From Actinacidiphila acidipaludis (GTDB lineage Bacteria; Actinomycetota; Actinomycetes; Streptomycetales; Streptomycetaceae), in assembly GCF_019890725.1 (NCBI RefSeq), contig NZ_JAINZZ010000009.1:62001-126000 (forward strand): DNA of 64,000 bases, in the 5' to 3' direction. Every line of letters begins with the position of its first letter. Position 1 is the stretch's first letter. The translations under genes were made by a program, and so were the position numbers. This document shows positions 8,101 through 18,175 of the stretch, one piece after another. The notes beneath the pieces were generated by a model, which was not told where the DNA came from, did not search any database, and saw only the letters and a list, made by a program, of their open reading frames with translations.

Positions 8101-9732
8101 CTACAGCAGGGTGCCCTGGGCGTAGCGCAGCACGAGCTGCGGCGCTCCGGACAGCGCGATGCCCGCGACGGTGGTCAGGGCGATGGCCACGGCCAGGCCG
8201 AGAGGCGTCCCGCCGGCCGCTGCCCCCGCCGCAGGTGCCGCGGCACCGGCTGCCCCAGGCGTCTGCCCCGGGACCGCGCCGGCAACCCGGCCGCCGCCCG
8301 AAGCGCCCTCCGCACCCCCGCCGCGCACCGCGGCGCCCACCGCGGCCTGGTCCGGAGCCGCTTCCGTACGGGTGAACAGCAGCGCGGTCCACCGCAGGTA
8401 GTACACCAGGGCGATCACGACGTTGACGGCCATGATCACCGCGAGCCAGCCGTGCTGGGCGCCGACCGCGGAGGAGAAGACCGCGACCTTCGCGAACAGA
8501 CCGATGACGCCCGGCGGCAGACCGGCCAGGCAGAGCAGGAAGAAGGCGAGCGCGAGGGCGGCGAGCGGACGGCGCCCGTACAGCCCGCGGTAGTCGGCGA
8601 GCCGGCCGCGCGGCGCCGTACGGGTGACCAGGGCGGCGACGGCGAACGCCCCGAGGTTCACCACGCCGTACATCAGCGCGTACGCCACCGTGGTGCCGAT
8701 CTCGTGCGCGGGGTCGTGCGCCGAGGAGGCGGCGGCCATCGGCACCAGCAGATAGCCCGCCTGGCCGATGGAGGACCAGGCCAGCAGGCCGACGGCGCCG
8801 CGTTCGGCGTCGGGCCGCTGCCGCAGGGCGCCGACGTTGCCCACGGTCATGGTGAGGGCGGCCAGCACCCCGAGCGCCGGGCCCCACACGTCCGCGTACG
8901 GCCGGAAGGCGACGACCGTGAGCAGGATCAGCCCGGAGAAACCGGCCGACTTGCCGACCACCGACAGGTACGCGGCGACCGGCAGGGGCGCGCCCGTGTA
9001 GGTGTCGGGCACCCAGAAGTGGAAGGGCGCGGCGGCGAGTTTGAAGGCGAAGCCGACGAGGGTGAGGGCCACGCCCACCTTGGCGAGGTGGTCGAGCTGC
9101 CCCGGGGTGTGGCCGAGGGCGTGCGCGACCTGGGACAGGTTGACGGTGCCGGTGGCCGCGTACACGAAGCTGATGCCCAGCAGGGACACGGCCGTGGCGG
9201 TGACCGAGGTGAGGAAGAACTTCAGGGCGGCCTCGCCGGCCAGCCGGTCACCGCGGCGCAGCGCGACCAGGGCGAAGGCCGGAAGCGTGGTGACCTCCAG
9301 CGCGACGATCAGCGTGATCAGGTCGCGGGAGGCGGGCAGCAGGGCACCGCCCGCGGCCGAGGAGAGCAGCAGGAACCAGTACTCGCCGCTGGGCAGCGTG
9401 CCGGTGGCGTCCGTCGTGCCGGTGGTGAGCGACAGCAGGACGGTGAGCAGGGCGCCGCCGAGCACCAGGGCCTGGACGACGAGCGCGAAGTGGTCGGCGG
9501 TGTACGAGCAGGCGGCGCCCGGGGTCTGGCAGAAGGTGCTGCGGTGGCCGTCGCGCAGCGGCACCAGGGTGAGGGCGGCGGCCAGCAGCCCGGCGGCGGA
9601 CAGCCAACCGAGCAGGGCCTTGCGCTCCGGCGGCATGAACAGGTCGGCGACGAGCACCACCAGGGCCAGCGCCGCCGGGATCACCACCGGCGTCACCGCC
9701 ACCCAGTCGACGGACTGCACGAGCGACGGCAT
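8101..9732 (-). CDS. nuoN: NADH-quinone oxidoreductase subunit N (second copy)
   Basis: Antiporter-like proton-channel subunit of complex I, last gene of the partial second operon. 543 residues, about 14 membrane helices, with the conserved helix-8 segment FKLAAAPFHFWVPDTYTGAP (a Lys and His of the proton path). A Gly/Ala/Pro-rich insert of about 55 residues (near 465-520), not usual for NuoN, precedes the last helix. The ATG at 9732 overlaps the nuoM stop by one base (TGATG). Upstream open frame in the same phase is the shadow of nuoM. Confidence 0.94.
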   Translation of the reverse strand: MPSLVQSVDWVAVTPVVIPAALALVVLVADLFMPPERKALLGWLSAAGLLAAALTLVPLRDGHRSTFCQTPGAACSYTADHFALVVQALVLGGALLTVLLSLTTGTTDATGTLPSGEYWFLLLSSAAGGALLPASRDLITLIVALEVTTLPAFALVALRRGDRLAGEAALKFFLTSVTATAVSLLGISFVYAATGTVNLSQVAHALGHTPGQLDHLAKVGVALTLVGFAFKLAAAPFHFWVPDTYTGAPLPVAAYLSVVGKSAGFSGLILLTVVAFRPYADVWGPALGVLAALTMTVGNVGALRQRPDAERGAVGLLAWSSIGQAGYLLVPMAAASSAHDPAHEIGTTVAYALMYGVVNLGAFAVAALVTRTAPRGRLADYRGLYGRRPLAALALAFFLLCLAGLPPGVIGLFAKVAVFSSAVGAQHGWLAVIMAVNVVIALVYYLRWTALLFTRTEAAPDQAAVGAAVRGGGAEGASGGGRVAGAVPGQTPGAAGAAAPAAGAAAGGTPLGLAVAIALTTVAGIALSGAPQLVLRYAQGTLL

Positions 9733-11300
9733 CAGTTGCCTCCGAACAGGGTGCGGACGGCCGGTTCGGTGAGGCCGAGCAGGACGGCGGGCCACAGCCC
9801 GGCGACGACGGTGAGGGCGGCGAGCGGGGTCCAGGCGGCGAACTCGTAGCCGCGGACGTCCGCGAGGACGGGCCGGGCCTCGGCGGTCTCCCGGTCGCCC
9901 ATGCACACCCGGCGGAGCACGGTCAGCAGGTAGGCGGCGGTGAGCAGGGTGCCGAAGGCGGCGATCGCCGTGAACGTCAGATAGGCCGGCCGGCTGAGTC
10001 CCGCGGCGGGCTTGAAGGACCCGAACATCGCGAGCATCTCGCCCCAGAAGCCGGCCAGGCCCGGCAGTCCGAGCGAGGCGACGGCGGCGAAGGCGAGCAG
10101 CCCGCCCAGGCGGGGGGCGCGGCCGTAGAGGGCGGCGCCGGTGCGGCCGGACAGCTGGTCGAGGTCGCTGGTGCCGTAGCGGTCCTTGACGGCGCCGACG
10201 AGGAAGAAGAGCAGGCCGGTGATGAGGCCGTGGGCGATGTTGGCGAACAGGGCGCCGTTGACGCCGGTCGTGGTCAGGGTGGCGATGCCCAGCAGCACGA
10301 AGCCCATGTGGCCGACGGAGGAGTAGGCGATCAGCCGCTTGAGGTCGCCGCCGTTGCCCTGCCGGGCGAGCGCGAGGCAGGCCAGCGATCCGTAGACGAT
10401 GCCGATGACGGCGAACGCGCCCAGGTAGGGGGCGTAGGTGTGCATGCCGCCCGGGGTCTCGGGCAGCAGGATCCGCACCATGCCGTAGGTGCCCATCTTC
10501 AGCAGCACGCCGGCCAGCAGCACCGAGCCGACGGTCGGGGCGGCGGTGTGGGCGTCCGGCAGCCAGCTGTGCAGCGGCCACATCGGCGCCTTCACGGCCA
10601 GACCGAGACCGACCGCGAGAGCCGCGATCAGTTGCGTGGAGTGACTGAGATGTGACCCGTTGTCAGTGGCGAGTGTCACCATGTCGAACGTGCCCGCTTT
10701 CACGCCGATGAGGAGCAGGCCGAGCAGCATGATCACGGAGCCGAGGACGGTGTACACGATGAACCGCAGCGCCGACCGTTCGCGGTCCTGGCCGCCCCAG
10801 CGGGCGATGAGGAAGTACATCGGGATGAGCACCGTCTCGAAGGCCAGGAAGAACAGCATCAGGTCGAGCACGGCGAAGGTGGCGAGGGTGCCCGTCTCCA
10901 GCAGGAGCAGCAGCGCCACGAACGCCTGGGGCCCCAGGCCCTTGGGCAGCGAGAAGCAGGAGTAGAGCGCGCACAGGAAGGTCAGCAGCGCGGTCAGGAC
11001 GAGGAGGGGGAGCGAGATGCCGTCGACGCCGAGGTGGAAGTGGATCCGCAGCGCGGGGATCCAGTCGAGGTCGGTGGTGGCCTGCATGGTGCCGGGGTGG
11101 TCGTGGTCGAACCCGGCGGCGAGCACCACCGCGAGGACGAGCACGGCGCCGGTGACGATGACGCCGAGGCCGAGCAGGGCCTGCTCACGGGTGCGGCCCA
11201 TGCGCAGCGCGCTCGGGATCGGCAGCAGGGCGCCCGCGGCACCGAGCAGCGGCAGCCCGAGCATCGCCACGAGGACGTACTGGAGGGCGGTGTCGTTCAC
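9732..11300 (-). CDS. nuoM: NADH-quinone oxidoreductase subunit M (second copy)
   Basis: Antiporter-like membrane subunit of complex I, 522 residues and about 14 helices. The conserved Glu helix is seen in LLLETGTLATFAVLDLMLFFLAFE and the Lys-bearing segment in VKAPMWPLHSWLPDAHTAAP, both hallmark NuoM features. The length fits the family. It is translated between nuoL2 and nuoN2 with a 6-bp gap on one side and a 1-bp overlap on the other. Confidence 0.95.
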   Translation of the reverse strand: MNDTALQYVLVAMLGLPLLGAAGALLPIPSALRMGRTREQALLGLGVIVTGAVLVLAVVLAAGFDHDHPGTMQATTDLDWIPALRIHFHLGVDGISLPLLVLTALLTFLCALYSCFSLPKGLGPQAFVALLLLLETGTLATFAVLDLMLFFLAFETVLIPMYFLIARWGGQDRERSALRFIVYTVLGSVIMLLGLLLIGVKAGTFDMVTLATDNGSHLSHSTQLIAALAVGLGLAVKAPMWPLHSWLPDAHTAAPTVGSVLLAGVLLKMGTYGMVRILLPETPGGMHTYAPYLGAFAVIGIVYGSLACLALARQGNGGDLKRLIAYSSVGHMGFVLLGIATLTTTGVNGALFANIAHGLITGLLFFLVGAVKDRYGTSDLDQLSGRTGAALYGRAPRLGGLLAFAAVASLGLPGLAGFWGEMLAMFGSFKPAAGLSRPAYLTFTAIAAFGTLLTAAYLLTVLRRVCMGDRETAEARPVLADVRGYEFAAWTPLAALTVVAGLWPAVLLGLTEPAVRTLFGGN

Positions 11301-11306
11301 GGGATC

Positions 11307-13304
11307 TCACGCTCCGACGGCGACGATGACGGCGAGGACGACCGCACCGGCCAGCAGCGCGCCGAGGTACGTCTGGACGTTTCCGGTCTGGGCTTTGCGG
11401 ACGGCCGCGCCGAGCAGCTTCGGTGTGCCGCCGGCGCCCTTGACGTAGGTCTCGACGACGTCGCGGTCCAGGAAGCGCACCAGGCTCGCGGCGGCGAGCA
11501 CCGGCCGCACGAACAGCACGCCGTAGACGGCGTCGAGGTGGAAGCCGTGGGCGGCGGACCGGTGCAGCGGCCCGAGCAGCAGCCGGCCGGGGTCGCCGAG
11601 GTCCTCGGCGGACGCCACGTCGCCGTACACCTCGGCGTGCGTGTCGATCGCCTCGGCCTCGACGAGGGCGGGCTCGGCGTCGGCGGGTTCCGCGACGACG
11701 GCGCCGATCGGGTTGGCCCCGCGGATCGCGGCGGTGCCCTGCCAGGCGGCGTAGGCGACCAGCACGCCGACGGCGGCGAGTCCCGTGCCCAGCACGGAGG
11801 TGGTCAGCACCGGGCCGAGCCCGTCACCGGAGGGGCCGCCGAACCAGTGGGGCAGCTCGCGGTAGGTGAGCCCGCCGAACGCCACGGTGGGCAGCGCCAG
11901 CACCCACAGCACGGTGGTCATCGCCAGGGGCTGCCGGCCGTGGTCGGGGACCTCCGGGCCGCTGCCGCGGAAGGCCAGCAGGAACAGGCGGGTGGCGTAG
12001 GCGCCGGTGAGCACGGCGGTGACCAGGGCCGCCACGAGCACGGTCCAGCCGACCGCGGAGGGCACGTGCGCGGTGTCGCCGGCCGAGGCGTGCTCGGCGG
12101 CCCGCAGCACCGACTCCTTGGAGAAGAAGCCGGAGAGCGGGGGCAGCGCGGCGAGGGACGCCAGGGACAGGCCCATCGTCCACAGGGCGTCGGGGATGCG
12201 CCGGCCCAGGCCGCCCATGCGGGACATGGCGGTCAGCGAGTTGGTGCCGGCGGCGTGGATGACGACACCGGCGCCGAGGAAGAGCAGCGCCTTGAAGGCG
12301 CCGTGGGACAGGAGGTGGAAGACCGCGGCCCGGCGGTCGCCGACGGCCAGGGCGCCGGCCATGTAGCCGAGCTGGCCGATGGTCGAGTAGGCCAGCACGC
12401 GCTTGATGTCGTCCTGGGCCAGCGCGGCCAGGCCGGAGCCGATCATGGTCACGGCGGCCATCGCCGCGAGCACCGCCAGTGCCGCGGCGGAGGCGGTGAA
12501 CACCGGCAGCAGCCTCGCCACCAGGTAGATGCCGGCGGCGACCATGGTCGCGGCGTGGATCAGCGCGGACACCGGGGTGGGGCCGGCCATCGCGTCGGGC
12601 AGCCAGGTGTGCAGCGGGAACTGCGCCGACTTGCCGGCGACCCCGGCGAGCAGCAGCAGGGCGACGACCGTCGGGTGGTGCAGCCGCCCGTCGGCGGCGG
12701 CCGCCAGGATGCCGTTGATCCGGAAGGTGCCGGCGTCCGCGCCGAGCGCGAACACGCCGATCAGGAAGGGCACGTCGCCCAGCTTGGTGACCAGGAACGC
12801 CTTGATCGAGGCCGCCCGGGCGGTCTCGGTCTCCCAGTAGTGGCCGACGAGGAAGTACGAGCAGATGCCCATGACCTCCCAGCCGACGAGCAGCACCATC
12901 AGGTCGCCGGTGTAGACGACGAGCAGCATCGCGGCGGTGAACAGGGACACCAGCCCGGCGTACGACGGGTAGCGCGGGTCGTCGCGCAGATACGCCAGCG
13001 AGTAGACCTGCACACAGGTGGCGACCAGGCCGACCAGGACGGCGATGAGGACGGAGAAGCCGTCCAGGTGCAGGGCCAGGTCGACCGGCACCGAGCCGGT
13101 GGTGGCGAGCCGGTGGGCCGCGTCGGTGGGGGCGCCGGTGCCCTGCCGCGCGGCGACGACCGCGGCGAGCACGAACGAGGCGGCGGTGGGCAGTACGGCG
13201 AGGGGCCGGACGAAGCCGGGAGCGCTCCGGCCCAGGAGCAGGCCGGCCGCCGCGCCCAGGAACGGCAGGAGGGGGACGAGCGCGGCTAGGGCGGTCAGGG
13301 TCAC
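11307..13304 (-). CDS. nuoL: NADH-quinone oxidoreductase subunit L (second copy)
   Basis: Largest proton-pumping subunit, 665 residues, with about 15-16 helices and the lateral C-terminal helix region. [17 protein letters not shown] and [31 protein letters not shown] are the core NuoL motifs. The GTG start (13302-13304) overlaps the nuoK stop as GTGA. Longer open frame upstream translates nuoK in another phase and has no similarity. A charged linker ([19 protein letters not shown]) sits in the C-terminal part, probably in the lateral helix region. Confidence 0.95.
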   Translation of the reverse strand: MTLTALAALVPLLPFLGAAAGLLLGRSAPGFVRPLAVLPTAASFVLAAVVAARQGTGAPTDAAHRLATTGSVPVDLALHLDGFSVLIAVLVGLVATCVQVYSLAYLRDDPRYPSYAGLVSLFTAAMLLVVYTGDLMVLLVGWEVMGICSYFLVGHYWETETARAASIKAFLVTKLGDVPFLIGVFALGADAGTFRINGILAAAADGRLHHPTVVALLLLAGVAGKSAQFPLHTWLPDAMAGPTPVSALIHAATMVAAGIYLVARLLPVFTASAAALAVLAAMAAVTMIGSGLAALAQDDIKRVLAYSTIGQLGYMAGALAVGDRRAAVFHLLSHGAFKALLFLGAGVVIHAAGTNSLTAMSRMGGLGRRIPDALWTMGLSLASLAALPPLSGFFSKESVLRAAEHASAGDTAHVPSAVGWTVLVAALVTAVLTGAYATRLFLLAFRGSGPEVPDHGRQPLAMTTVLWVLALPTVAFGGLTYRELPHWFGGPSGDGLGPVLTTSVLGTGLAAVGVLVAYAAWQGTAAIRGANPIGAVVAEPADAEPALVEAEAIDTHAEVYGDVASAEDLGDPGRLLLGPLHRSAAHGFHLDAVYGVLFVRPVLAAASLVRFLDRDVVETYVKGAGGTPKLLGAAVRKAQTGNVQTYLGALLAGAVVLAVIVAVGA

Positions 13305-13708
13305 GCGGTGGCCTCTGCCTTCTCGTCGCCGGCGGTCGTGCCGGGCCCGTCCGGGTCCTCGCCGGCCCCGGGCCGCCCGGTGCCGTCCCCGCGGGGTCCG
13401 GCCGGGTCGGCGAGGGCGGTGAGGCGGTCGATGTCGGAGCTGCCGCGGTTGCGGTAGACCAGCAGCACGATCGCCAGTCCGAGGCCGATCTCGGCGGCGG
13501 CGATGGTGATGGTGAAGAGGGTGAGCGCCTGGCCGGCGTGCAGGGTGTCGCGGAGCCACACGTCGAAGGCGACCAGATTGAGGTTGACGGCGTTGAGCAT
13601 CAGCTCGACGGACATCAGGACCAGGATCGCGTTGCGCCGGGCGAGCACGCCGTAGACCCCGACGCAGAAGAGCAGTGCGGCGAGGACGGCGGGATAGGCG
13701 AGGTGCAT
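13301..13708 (-). CDS. nuoK: NADH-quinone oxidoreductase subunit K (second copy)
   Basis: Small three-helix membrane subunit. The first 99 or so residues cover the whole family, with the conserved Glu in the [12 protein letters not shown] helix and [12 protein letters not shown] further 40-residue hydrophilic tail rich in Asp, Gly and Pro extends it to 135 residues, longer than the 99-residue copy in the complete operon. The start ATG at 13708 overlaps the nuoJ stop (TAATG). Confidence 0.94.
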   Translation of the reverse strand: MHLAYPAVLAALLFCVGVYGVLARRNAILVLMSVELMLNAVNLNLVAFDVWLRDTLHAGQALTLFTITIAAAEIGLGLAIVLLVYRNRGSSDIDRLTALADPAGPRGDGTGRPGAGEDPDGPGTTAGDEKAEATA

Positions 13709-14280
13709 TACTCCGTCTCCTTGCCGCCGTCTGTGCGGCGCGAGAGCACGATCGCGCCGACCAGCGCGGCCAGCAGCAGCACCGACAGCGCTTCGAACGG
13801 CAGCACCCAGTGCCGGAACAGGCTGGTGCCGGTGGCGTGCGAGGTGCCCTGCACGGCGCCGTGCAGGTTGATCCAGGTGGAGCGGAAGGCGTCCACCACC
13901 ACCCACACCAGGGTGACCGCGGCCGCTCCGGCGACCCCGACGGCCACCCACCGGTTGCCCGAATCGGCGTCCGGCGAGCGGCCGATGGGCGCCTTGGTGA
14001 GCATGAGCCCGAACAGCAGCAGCACGACGACCGAACCGACGTAGATGAGCACCTGGACCCAGGCGATGAACTCGGCGGTGAGCAGCAGGTACTCCACGGC
14101 CAGGCCGCCGAGCGCGACGACCAGCCACAGCGCGGCGTGCACCAACTGCTTCGTGGTGACGGTCAGCAGGGCGGCGCCGAGGGTCGCGAGGCCGACCAGG
14201 ACGAAGGTGATCTCGACGCCGGTGGGTGACAGGAAGCCCGGGTGGTGGGCGGCGGCGGCCAGCACGGTGCCGGGGTTCAT
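13708..14280 (-). CDS. nuoJ: NADH-quinone oxidoreductase subunit J (second copy)
   Basis: Five-helix membrane subunit of complex I, 190 residues. The conserved pi-bulge helix is visible as [23 protein letters not shown] at 14280 overlaps the nuoI stop as ATGA. It lacks the long cytoplasmic tail found on NuoJ of the complete operon in this window. Confidence 0.94.
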   Translation of the reverse strand: MNPGTVLAAAAHHPGFLSPTGVEITFVLVGLATLGAALLTVTTKQLVHAALWLVVALGGLAVEYLLLTAEFIAWVQVLIYVGSVVVLLLFGLMLTKAPIGRSPDADSGNRWVAVGVAGAAAVTLVWVVVDAFRSTWINLHGAVQGTSHATGTSLFRHWVLPFEALSVLLLAALVGAIVLSRRTDGGKETE

Positions 14281-14921
14281 GCGTCGCCCTCCCCCGGCCG
14301 CTGCTCCCGGCCCTCGTCCTGGTCCTGCTTCTGGTCCTGCTTGTTGTCCTGCTTCAAGTCCTGCTTCAAGTCCTGCTTGTCGTCCTGTTCCTGCGCGGCG
14401 CGGGCCGCGGCGGCCTTCTCCGCGGACTTGCGGGCGGCCGCGATCTCCTTCGGTTCCTCGGCCGCGGGGTCGAGGGCCGGCGGGGCGGGCACGGTCCACA
14501 TCCACTCGCGCAACTTGTCGCGCTCATGGGTCAGATCGAGGATGTCGGTCTCCGCGTACTCGAACTCCGGTGACCAGAACAGCGCGTCGAAGGGACACAC
14601 CTCGATACAGATACCGCAGTACATGCAGAGCGAGAAGTCGATGGCGAACCGGTCGAGCACATTGCGGCTGCGCTCCCGTCCGCCGGGCGCGGCCGGCGGC
14701 ACCGTCTCCTTGTGGGAGTCGATGTAGATGCACCAGTCGGGGCACTCGCGCGCGCACAGCATGCAGACCGTGCAGTTCTCCTCGAACAGCGCGATCACGC
14801 CGCGCGAGCGGGGCGGCAGTTCGGGCTGCGCGTCCGGGTACTGCGCGGTGACCGACCGCTTCGTCATCGTCTTCAGGGTGACGGCCAGGCCCTTGGCCAG
14901 ACCGGATCCGGGGATACCCAT
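14277..14921 (-). CDS. nuoI: NADH-quinone oxidoreductase subunit I (second copy), repeat-bearing tail
   Basis: Carries the two [4Fe-4S] clusters N6a and N6b that pass electrons toward NuoB. 214 residues. Ligands are C50/C53/C56/C60 and C99/C102/C105/C109 ([12 protein letters not shown] and [12 protein letters not shown]). After about residue 150 the protein becomes a charged tail: an Ala/Lys/Glu stretch, then repeats of K-Q-D type at 181-201. The tail is absent from canonical NuoI and is encoded by a 12-bp tandem repeat. ATG at 14921 lies 2 bp after the nuoH stop. Confidence 0.94.
   Translation of the reverse strand: MGIPGSGLAKGLAVTLKTMTKRSVTAQYPDAQPELPPRSRGVIALFEENCTVCMLCARECPDWCIYIDSHKETVPPAAPGGRERSRNVLDRFAIDFSLCMYCGICIEVCPFDALFWSPEFEYAETDILDLTHERDKLREWMWTVPAPPALDPAAEEPKEIAAARKSAEKAAAARAAQEQDDKQDLKQDLKQDNKQDQKQDQDEGREQRPGEGDA
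14319..14381 (-). repeat. 12-bp tandem repeat coding the Lys-Gln-Asp tail of NuoI2
   Basis: On the plus strand the unit reads like CAAGTCCTGCTT and recurs about five times with small changes (for example CTGGTCCTGCTT and TTGTCCTGCTT). Being a multiple of three, it keeps frame and encodes alternating [12 protein letters not shown] units. Confidence 0.7.
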
Positions 14922-14923
14922 GA

Positions 14924-15886
14924 CTACGAGATCACCACCTTGACGACGCCGGTCAGGGCGATCTGGGCGAGGGACAGCGGGATCAGCACGGTCCAGGCGA
15001 GCTTCTGGAGCTGGTCCTCGCGCAGCCGCGGGTAGCTGACCCGCAGCCAGATGACCACGAACGCCAGCACCGCGGTCTTCAGCAGGGTCCACAGCCAGCC
15101 GACGCTGCCGGCCCAGGGGCCGTGCCACCCGCCGAGGAACAGCACGGTGGTCAGCCCGCACAGCACGACGATCCCGGCGTACTCGGCGAGCAGGAACAGG
15201 GCGAACCGCAGTCCGGTGTACTCGGTGTAGGCGCCGAAGATGATCTCGGAGTCGGCCACCGGCATGTCGAACGGCGGCCGTTGCAGCTCGGCCAGGCCCG
15301 CGCAGAAGAACACCAGGCCGCCGACGAGCTGCCACAGCGTCCACCACCAGTGGTACGACTCGACGATCCCCGGCAGCGACAGGGTGCCGGCCGCCATCGC
15401 CACCGAGGCGGCGGCCAGCAGCATCGGCAGCTCGTAGGCCATCAGCTGGGCGGCGGTGCGCAGGGCGCCCAGCAGCGAGAACTTGTTCGCCGAGGCCCAG
15501 CCGGCCATCAGCGAGCCGAGCACGCCGACGCCCATCACGGCCAGCACGAAGAACAGCCCGGCGTCCAGCGCCTGGCCGACGAAGCCGTGCGGGCCGACCG
15601 GGATCGCGATCAGCACCAGCAGGTACGGCAGCAGGGCCACGGCGGGCGCGAGCTGGAAGACGCGGCGGTCCGCGTCGGCCGGGACGACGTCCTCCTTCTG
15701 CGCGAACTTCACCCCGTCCGCGACGAGCTGGGCCCAGCCGTGGAAGCCGCCCGCGTACATCGGGCCGAGCCGCCCCTGCATGTGGGCCATCACCTTGTGC
15801 TCGGTCTGGCCGACGACCAGCGGCAGCACGAGGAACACGACGAGGACGGCGATCAGCCGCAGCACGACGTCGAGCGTGTCGTTCAA
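14924..15886 (-). CDS. nuoH: NADH-quinone oxidoreductase subunit H (second copy)
   Basis: Membrane subunit that forms the quinone chamber with NuoB and NuoD. 320 residues, eight helices. [19 protein letters not shown] and [24 protein letters not shown] are the conserved quinone-site loops. A TTG start at 15884-15886 is chosen: it overlaps the nuoC stop as TTGA, has GGAGG 9 bp upstream, and gives the family length with opening [11 protein letters not shown]. No ATG or GTG is suitably placed. Confidence 0.92.
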   Translation of the reverse strand: MNDTLDVVLRLIAVLVVFLVLPLVVGQTEHKVMAHMQGRLGPMYAGGFHGWAQLVADGVKFAQKEDVVPADADRRVFQLAPAVALLPYLLVLIAIPVGPHGFVGQALDAGLFFVLAVMGVGVLGSLMAGWASANKFSLLGALRTAAQLMAYELPMLLAAASVAMAAGTLSLPGIVESYHWWWTLWQLVGGLVFFCAGLAELQRPPFDMPVADSEIIFGAYTEYTGLRFALFLLAEYAGIVVLCGLTTVLFLGGWHGPWAGSVGWLWTLLKTAVLAFVVIWLRVSYPRLREDQLQKLAWTVLIPLSLAQIALTGVVKVVIS

Positions 15887-16950
15887 GCGGAATCGCCTCC
15901 GGCGCGGTGTTCGTCGTCTTCCTCGGCCCCGTCCGAGCCGCCGGCCCCCCGGTTCTCGCCTCCGGCGCGGTGCCCAGCGCCCGGTTCGGCCTTGCCCTTG
16001 GCAGGAGCTTCGCCTCCGGCGCGGGGTTCGGCCTCCGGCCCGGCTTCGCCTCGGGCGGCGGGCCCGGCATCCGGTTCGGCCTTGCCTGCGGCAGACGGTG
16101 CGAGTCCGGCGCGGGGCTCGGGCTCCCGCCCGGTTTCGCCTCCGGCAGGAGACTCGGCAGCTCGCTGGTGTTCGGGGGCGGGGCGGGGGCTGGACCAGGG
16201 GGCGTCGCTGGTGGCGGGACGGCGGGGCGGGCGCTCCGCGGGGGCCTGGCTGGCGGAGCCCTCGGCGGCGGTGCGGGTGCGGCGGGGCGGGCGCTCGGCG
16301 GGGGGCTGGCTGGCGGAGCCCTCGGCGGCGGTGCGGGTGCGGCGGGCCGGGCGTTCGGCGCGGGTCGGGGCAGGGGGGAGCTGGCCCTTGAGGGGGCCCC
16401 ATTCGTTGGGGTCGGGCACGCCGGGCGGCAGCATCTGCCGCCGCTTGGGCCCGCCGTCGTGGGACTCCCCCGGCTCCTTCGCCCCGGGCCACGCCTTGGC
16501 CACACGGGCGGCCAGCACGAAGTCCTTCCGCAGCGGGTGCCCCTCGAACTCCGGGGGCAGCAGCAGCGGCGCCATGTCGGGGTGCCCGGCGAACTCGACG
16601 CCGAACATCTCGTGGGTCTCGCGCTCGTGCCAGGCCGCGCCGGCGTAGACGTCGGTCGCCGTGGGCACGGCGGGCGCCTCGTGCGGGACGGTGGTACGCA
16701 GCATCAGCCGGCGCACGCCGCCCTCGATCCGCACCACGTGGGCACAGATCCGGAACCCGGTGCCGGGCTCGTCGACCGCGCTGAGCCAGTCGAAGAAGGT
16801 GCAGCCCAGCCCGTCGCGGGCCACGGTCAGCGCCGCGATCCACGACGCGGGCGGCACGTCGACGGTCAGCAGGCCGTACGCCTCCGCGGCCGTCGCGCCC
16901 TCGCCGAAGATCTCCGCGTCGGCGTCCGGCAGCCGGTCGAACCCGGTCAC
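15883..16950 (-). CDS. nuoC: NADH-quinone oxidoreductase subunit C (second copy) with long disordered tail
   Basis: Connecting (30-kDa type) subunit. Residues 1-180 cover the NuoC domain, with the signature [19 protein letters not shown] near 107-125 and the HPLRKDF element. From about residue 190 to 355 the sequence is low-complexity, rich in Pro, Ala, Arg, Glu and Gly, and contains two perfect-length 20-residue repeats. Ordinary NuoC is about 180-240 residues; the copy in the complete operon here is 239. The GTG at 16950 overlaps the nuoB stop as GTGA. No NuoD sequence is fused to it. Confidence 0.93.
   Translation of the reverse strand: MTGFDRLPDADAEIFGEGATAAEAYGLLTVDVPPASWIAALTVARDGLGCTFFDWLSAVDEPGTGFRICAHVVRIEGGVRRLMLRTTVPHEAPAVPTATDVYAGAAWHERETHEMFGVEFAGHPDMAPLLLPPEFEGHPLRKDFVLAARVAKAWPGAKEPGESHDGGPKRRQMLPPGVPDPNEWGPLKGQLPPAPTRAERPARRTRTAAEGSASQPPAERPPRRTRTAAEGSASQAPAERPPRRPATSDAPWSSPRPAPEHQRAAESPAGGETGREPEPRAGLAPSAAGKAEPDAGPAARGEAGPEAEPRAGGEAPAKGKAEPGAGHRAGGENRGAGGSDGAEEDDEHRAGGDSA
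16231..16353 (-). repeat. 60-bp tandem repeat within nuoC2
   Basis: Two adjacent 60-bp units encode residues 200-219 and 220-239 of NuoC2 (each containing [13 protein letters not shown]) and differ at only a few bases. A partial third unit (RPPRRP) follows. The unit length is a multiple of three, so copy number can change without breaking the frame. Confidence 0.8.
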
Positions 16951-17588
16951 TGCCCACCCGCTTCCGGGGCGGCGGGCGGCTGGACCAGTCCGCTGGTGAG
17001 CGCCGCGGCGTCGGGCCGGCCGGCGGCGGGGCCGGAACGGTACCGCTCGCCCAGCGACTCGCGGGCGATCTTCTCCTGCAGCTTGAGGATGCCCTGCAGC
17101 AGCGCCTCGGGCCGCGGCGGGCAGCCGGGCACGTAGACGTCGACGGGGATGATCTGGTCGACGCCCTTGGTGACCGAGTACGAGTCCCAGTACGGGCCGC
17201 CGCAGTTGGAGCAGGCGCCGAAGGAGATGACGTACTTCGGCTCGGGCATCTGCTCGTACAGCCGCTTGACGGCCGGCGCCATCTTGTCGGTGACCGTGCC
17301 GGAGACGACCATCAGGTCGGCCTGCCGCGGGCCGGGCGCGAACGGGATCACGCCCAGGCGGATGAAGTCGTGCCGCGCCATGGACGCGGCGATGAATTCG
17401 ATGGCGCAGCAGGCCAGGCCGAAGTTGAAGACCCACAGGCTGTAGCGGCGGCCCCAGTTCAGGACCACCTTCATCGGTTCGGGTGCCAGCCGGGCGAGCG
17501 GGCCCAGCCGGCGCGGTTCGGGCAGCAGCTGTGCGCCGGACCCGCCGGGGGTTCCCGCGGCCGGTGCGGCGCCGGGTGTCACGTCCAT
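16947..17588 (-). CDS. nuoB: NADH-quinone oxidoreductase subunit B (second copy)
   Basis: Carries the terminal [4Fe-4S] cluster N2 that reduces quinone. 213 residues. All expected ligands are present: the adjacent pair in GLACCAIEF, the Cys in [10 protein letters not shown] and that in VPGCPPRPE. It has about 35 extra N-terminal residues and a Pro/Ala-rich C-terminus beyond the core. ATG at 17588 overlaps nuoA by 10 bp. An alternative GTG two codons later (17582) would give a GTGA overlap, but the GAAGG element fits the ATG better. Confidence 0.93.
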   Translation of the reverse strand: MDVTPGAAPAAGTPGGSGAQLLPEPRRLGPLARLAPEPMKVVLNWGRRYSLWVFNFGLACCAIEFIAASMARHDFIRLGVIPFAPGPRQADLMVVSGTVTDKMAPAVKRLYEQMPEPKYVISFGACSNCGGPYWDSYSVTKGVDQIIPVDVYVPGCPPRPEALLQGILKLQEKIARESLGERYRSGPAAGRPDAAALTSGLVQPPAAPEAGGQ

Positions 17589-17947
17589 TCGAGTACGCCC
17601 TTCTTCCAGGCGTAGAGCAGTCCGACGGCCAGGAAGCCGAGGAACACGAACATCTCCACCAGCGTGGTCCCGCCGAAGCCGGGTGCGGCGAAGACGGTGG
17701 CCCACGGGAAGAGGAAGATCGCGTCCACGGCGAAGATCACATAGAGGTACGAGTAGACGTAGTAGCGGATCTGGGTGTGCGCCCAGCCCTCGCCGACCGG
17801 GTCGACCCCGCACTCGTAGGTGAGCAGCTTCTCCGGCGTCGGCGCCACCGGCCGCAGCAGGTGCCCGGCCGTGAAGGCCGCCGTCACGAAGAGCACTCCG
17901 ACGACCGCGACCAGGCCGACGACCGCGTAGCCGTGGAAGTAGTCCAC
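17579..17947 (-). CDS. nuoA: NADH-quinone oxidoreductase subunit A (second copy)
   Basis: Three-helix membrane subunit, first gene of the second nuo operon. 122 residues. The conserved quinone-site loop Cys is seen in [16 protein letters not shown], followed by the [22 protein letters not shown] segment. GTG start at 17947 with GAGGAGCGG upstream. The operon continues as nuoB, C, H, I, J, K, L, M, N with overlaps or gaps of at most 6 bp, so it is one transcript. Confidence 0.94.
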   Translation of the reverse strand: MDYFHGYAVVGLVAVVGVLFVTAAFTAGHLLRPVAPTPEKLLTYECGVDPVGEGWAHTQIRYYVYSYLYVIFAVDAIFLFPWATVFAAPGFGGTTLVEMFVFLGFLAVGLLYAWKKGVLEWT

Positions 17948-17989
17948 GTCCGTCCGCTCCTCGTTCCCTCGTGTGCCGTGGTGTCCAGT

Positions 17990-18003
17990 GATCCCGAGGG
18001 ATC
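17990..18003. promoter_or_regulatory. 14-bp palindrome in the nuoA2/sensor-kinase divergent region
   Basis: GATCCCGAGGGATC is a near-perfect dyad, 43 bp upstream of nuoA2 and between it and the divergently transcribed sensor kinase. Its position suits an operator, but it does not match a regulator consensus I recognise. Confidence 0.3.
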
Positions 18004-18175
18004 TTTAGACGATTTATACGGAGGGAGTCTAGGCCCTGGCTTCACCGGCCCTTCCGGCCGCCCGGAATGCAGGCCCGCCCGGCCCTCACGTACCCGCTGA
18101 CCGGGGGATAACCCCACCTCCGTCGGAGCGCGCACCCCATGGCGCGCGCGGCCTCCGTCCCGGCAGGCTTGGGGC

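Noticed and set aside
11034..13289. A 751-codon plus-strand frame opposite nuoL2
   Set aside because: It is antisense to a clear NuoL with membrane helices, has repetitive charged composition (Gly, Arg, Glu, Gln) and no family similarity; it arises from GC-rich codon bias.
16231..16353. Possible CRISPR-like repeat array
   Set aside because: The 60-bp units are contiguous without spacers and lie in frame inside nuoC2.
15883..16950. NuoC2 as a NuoCD fusion that would supply the missing NuoD
   Set aside because: The C-terminal half is low-complexity and contains none of the NuoD signatures seen in the complete operon.
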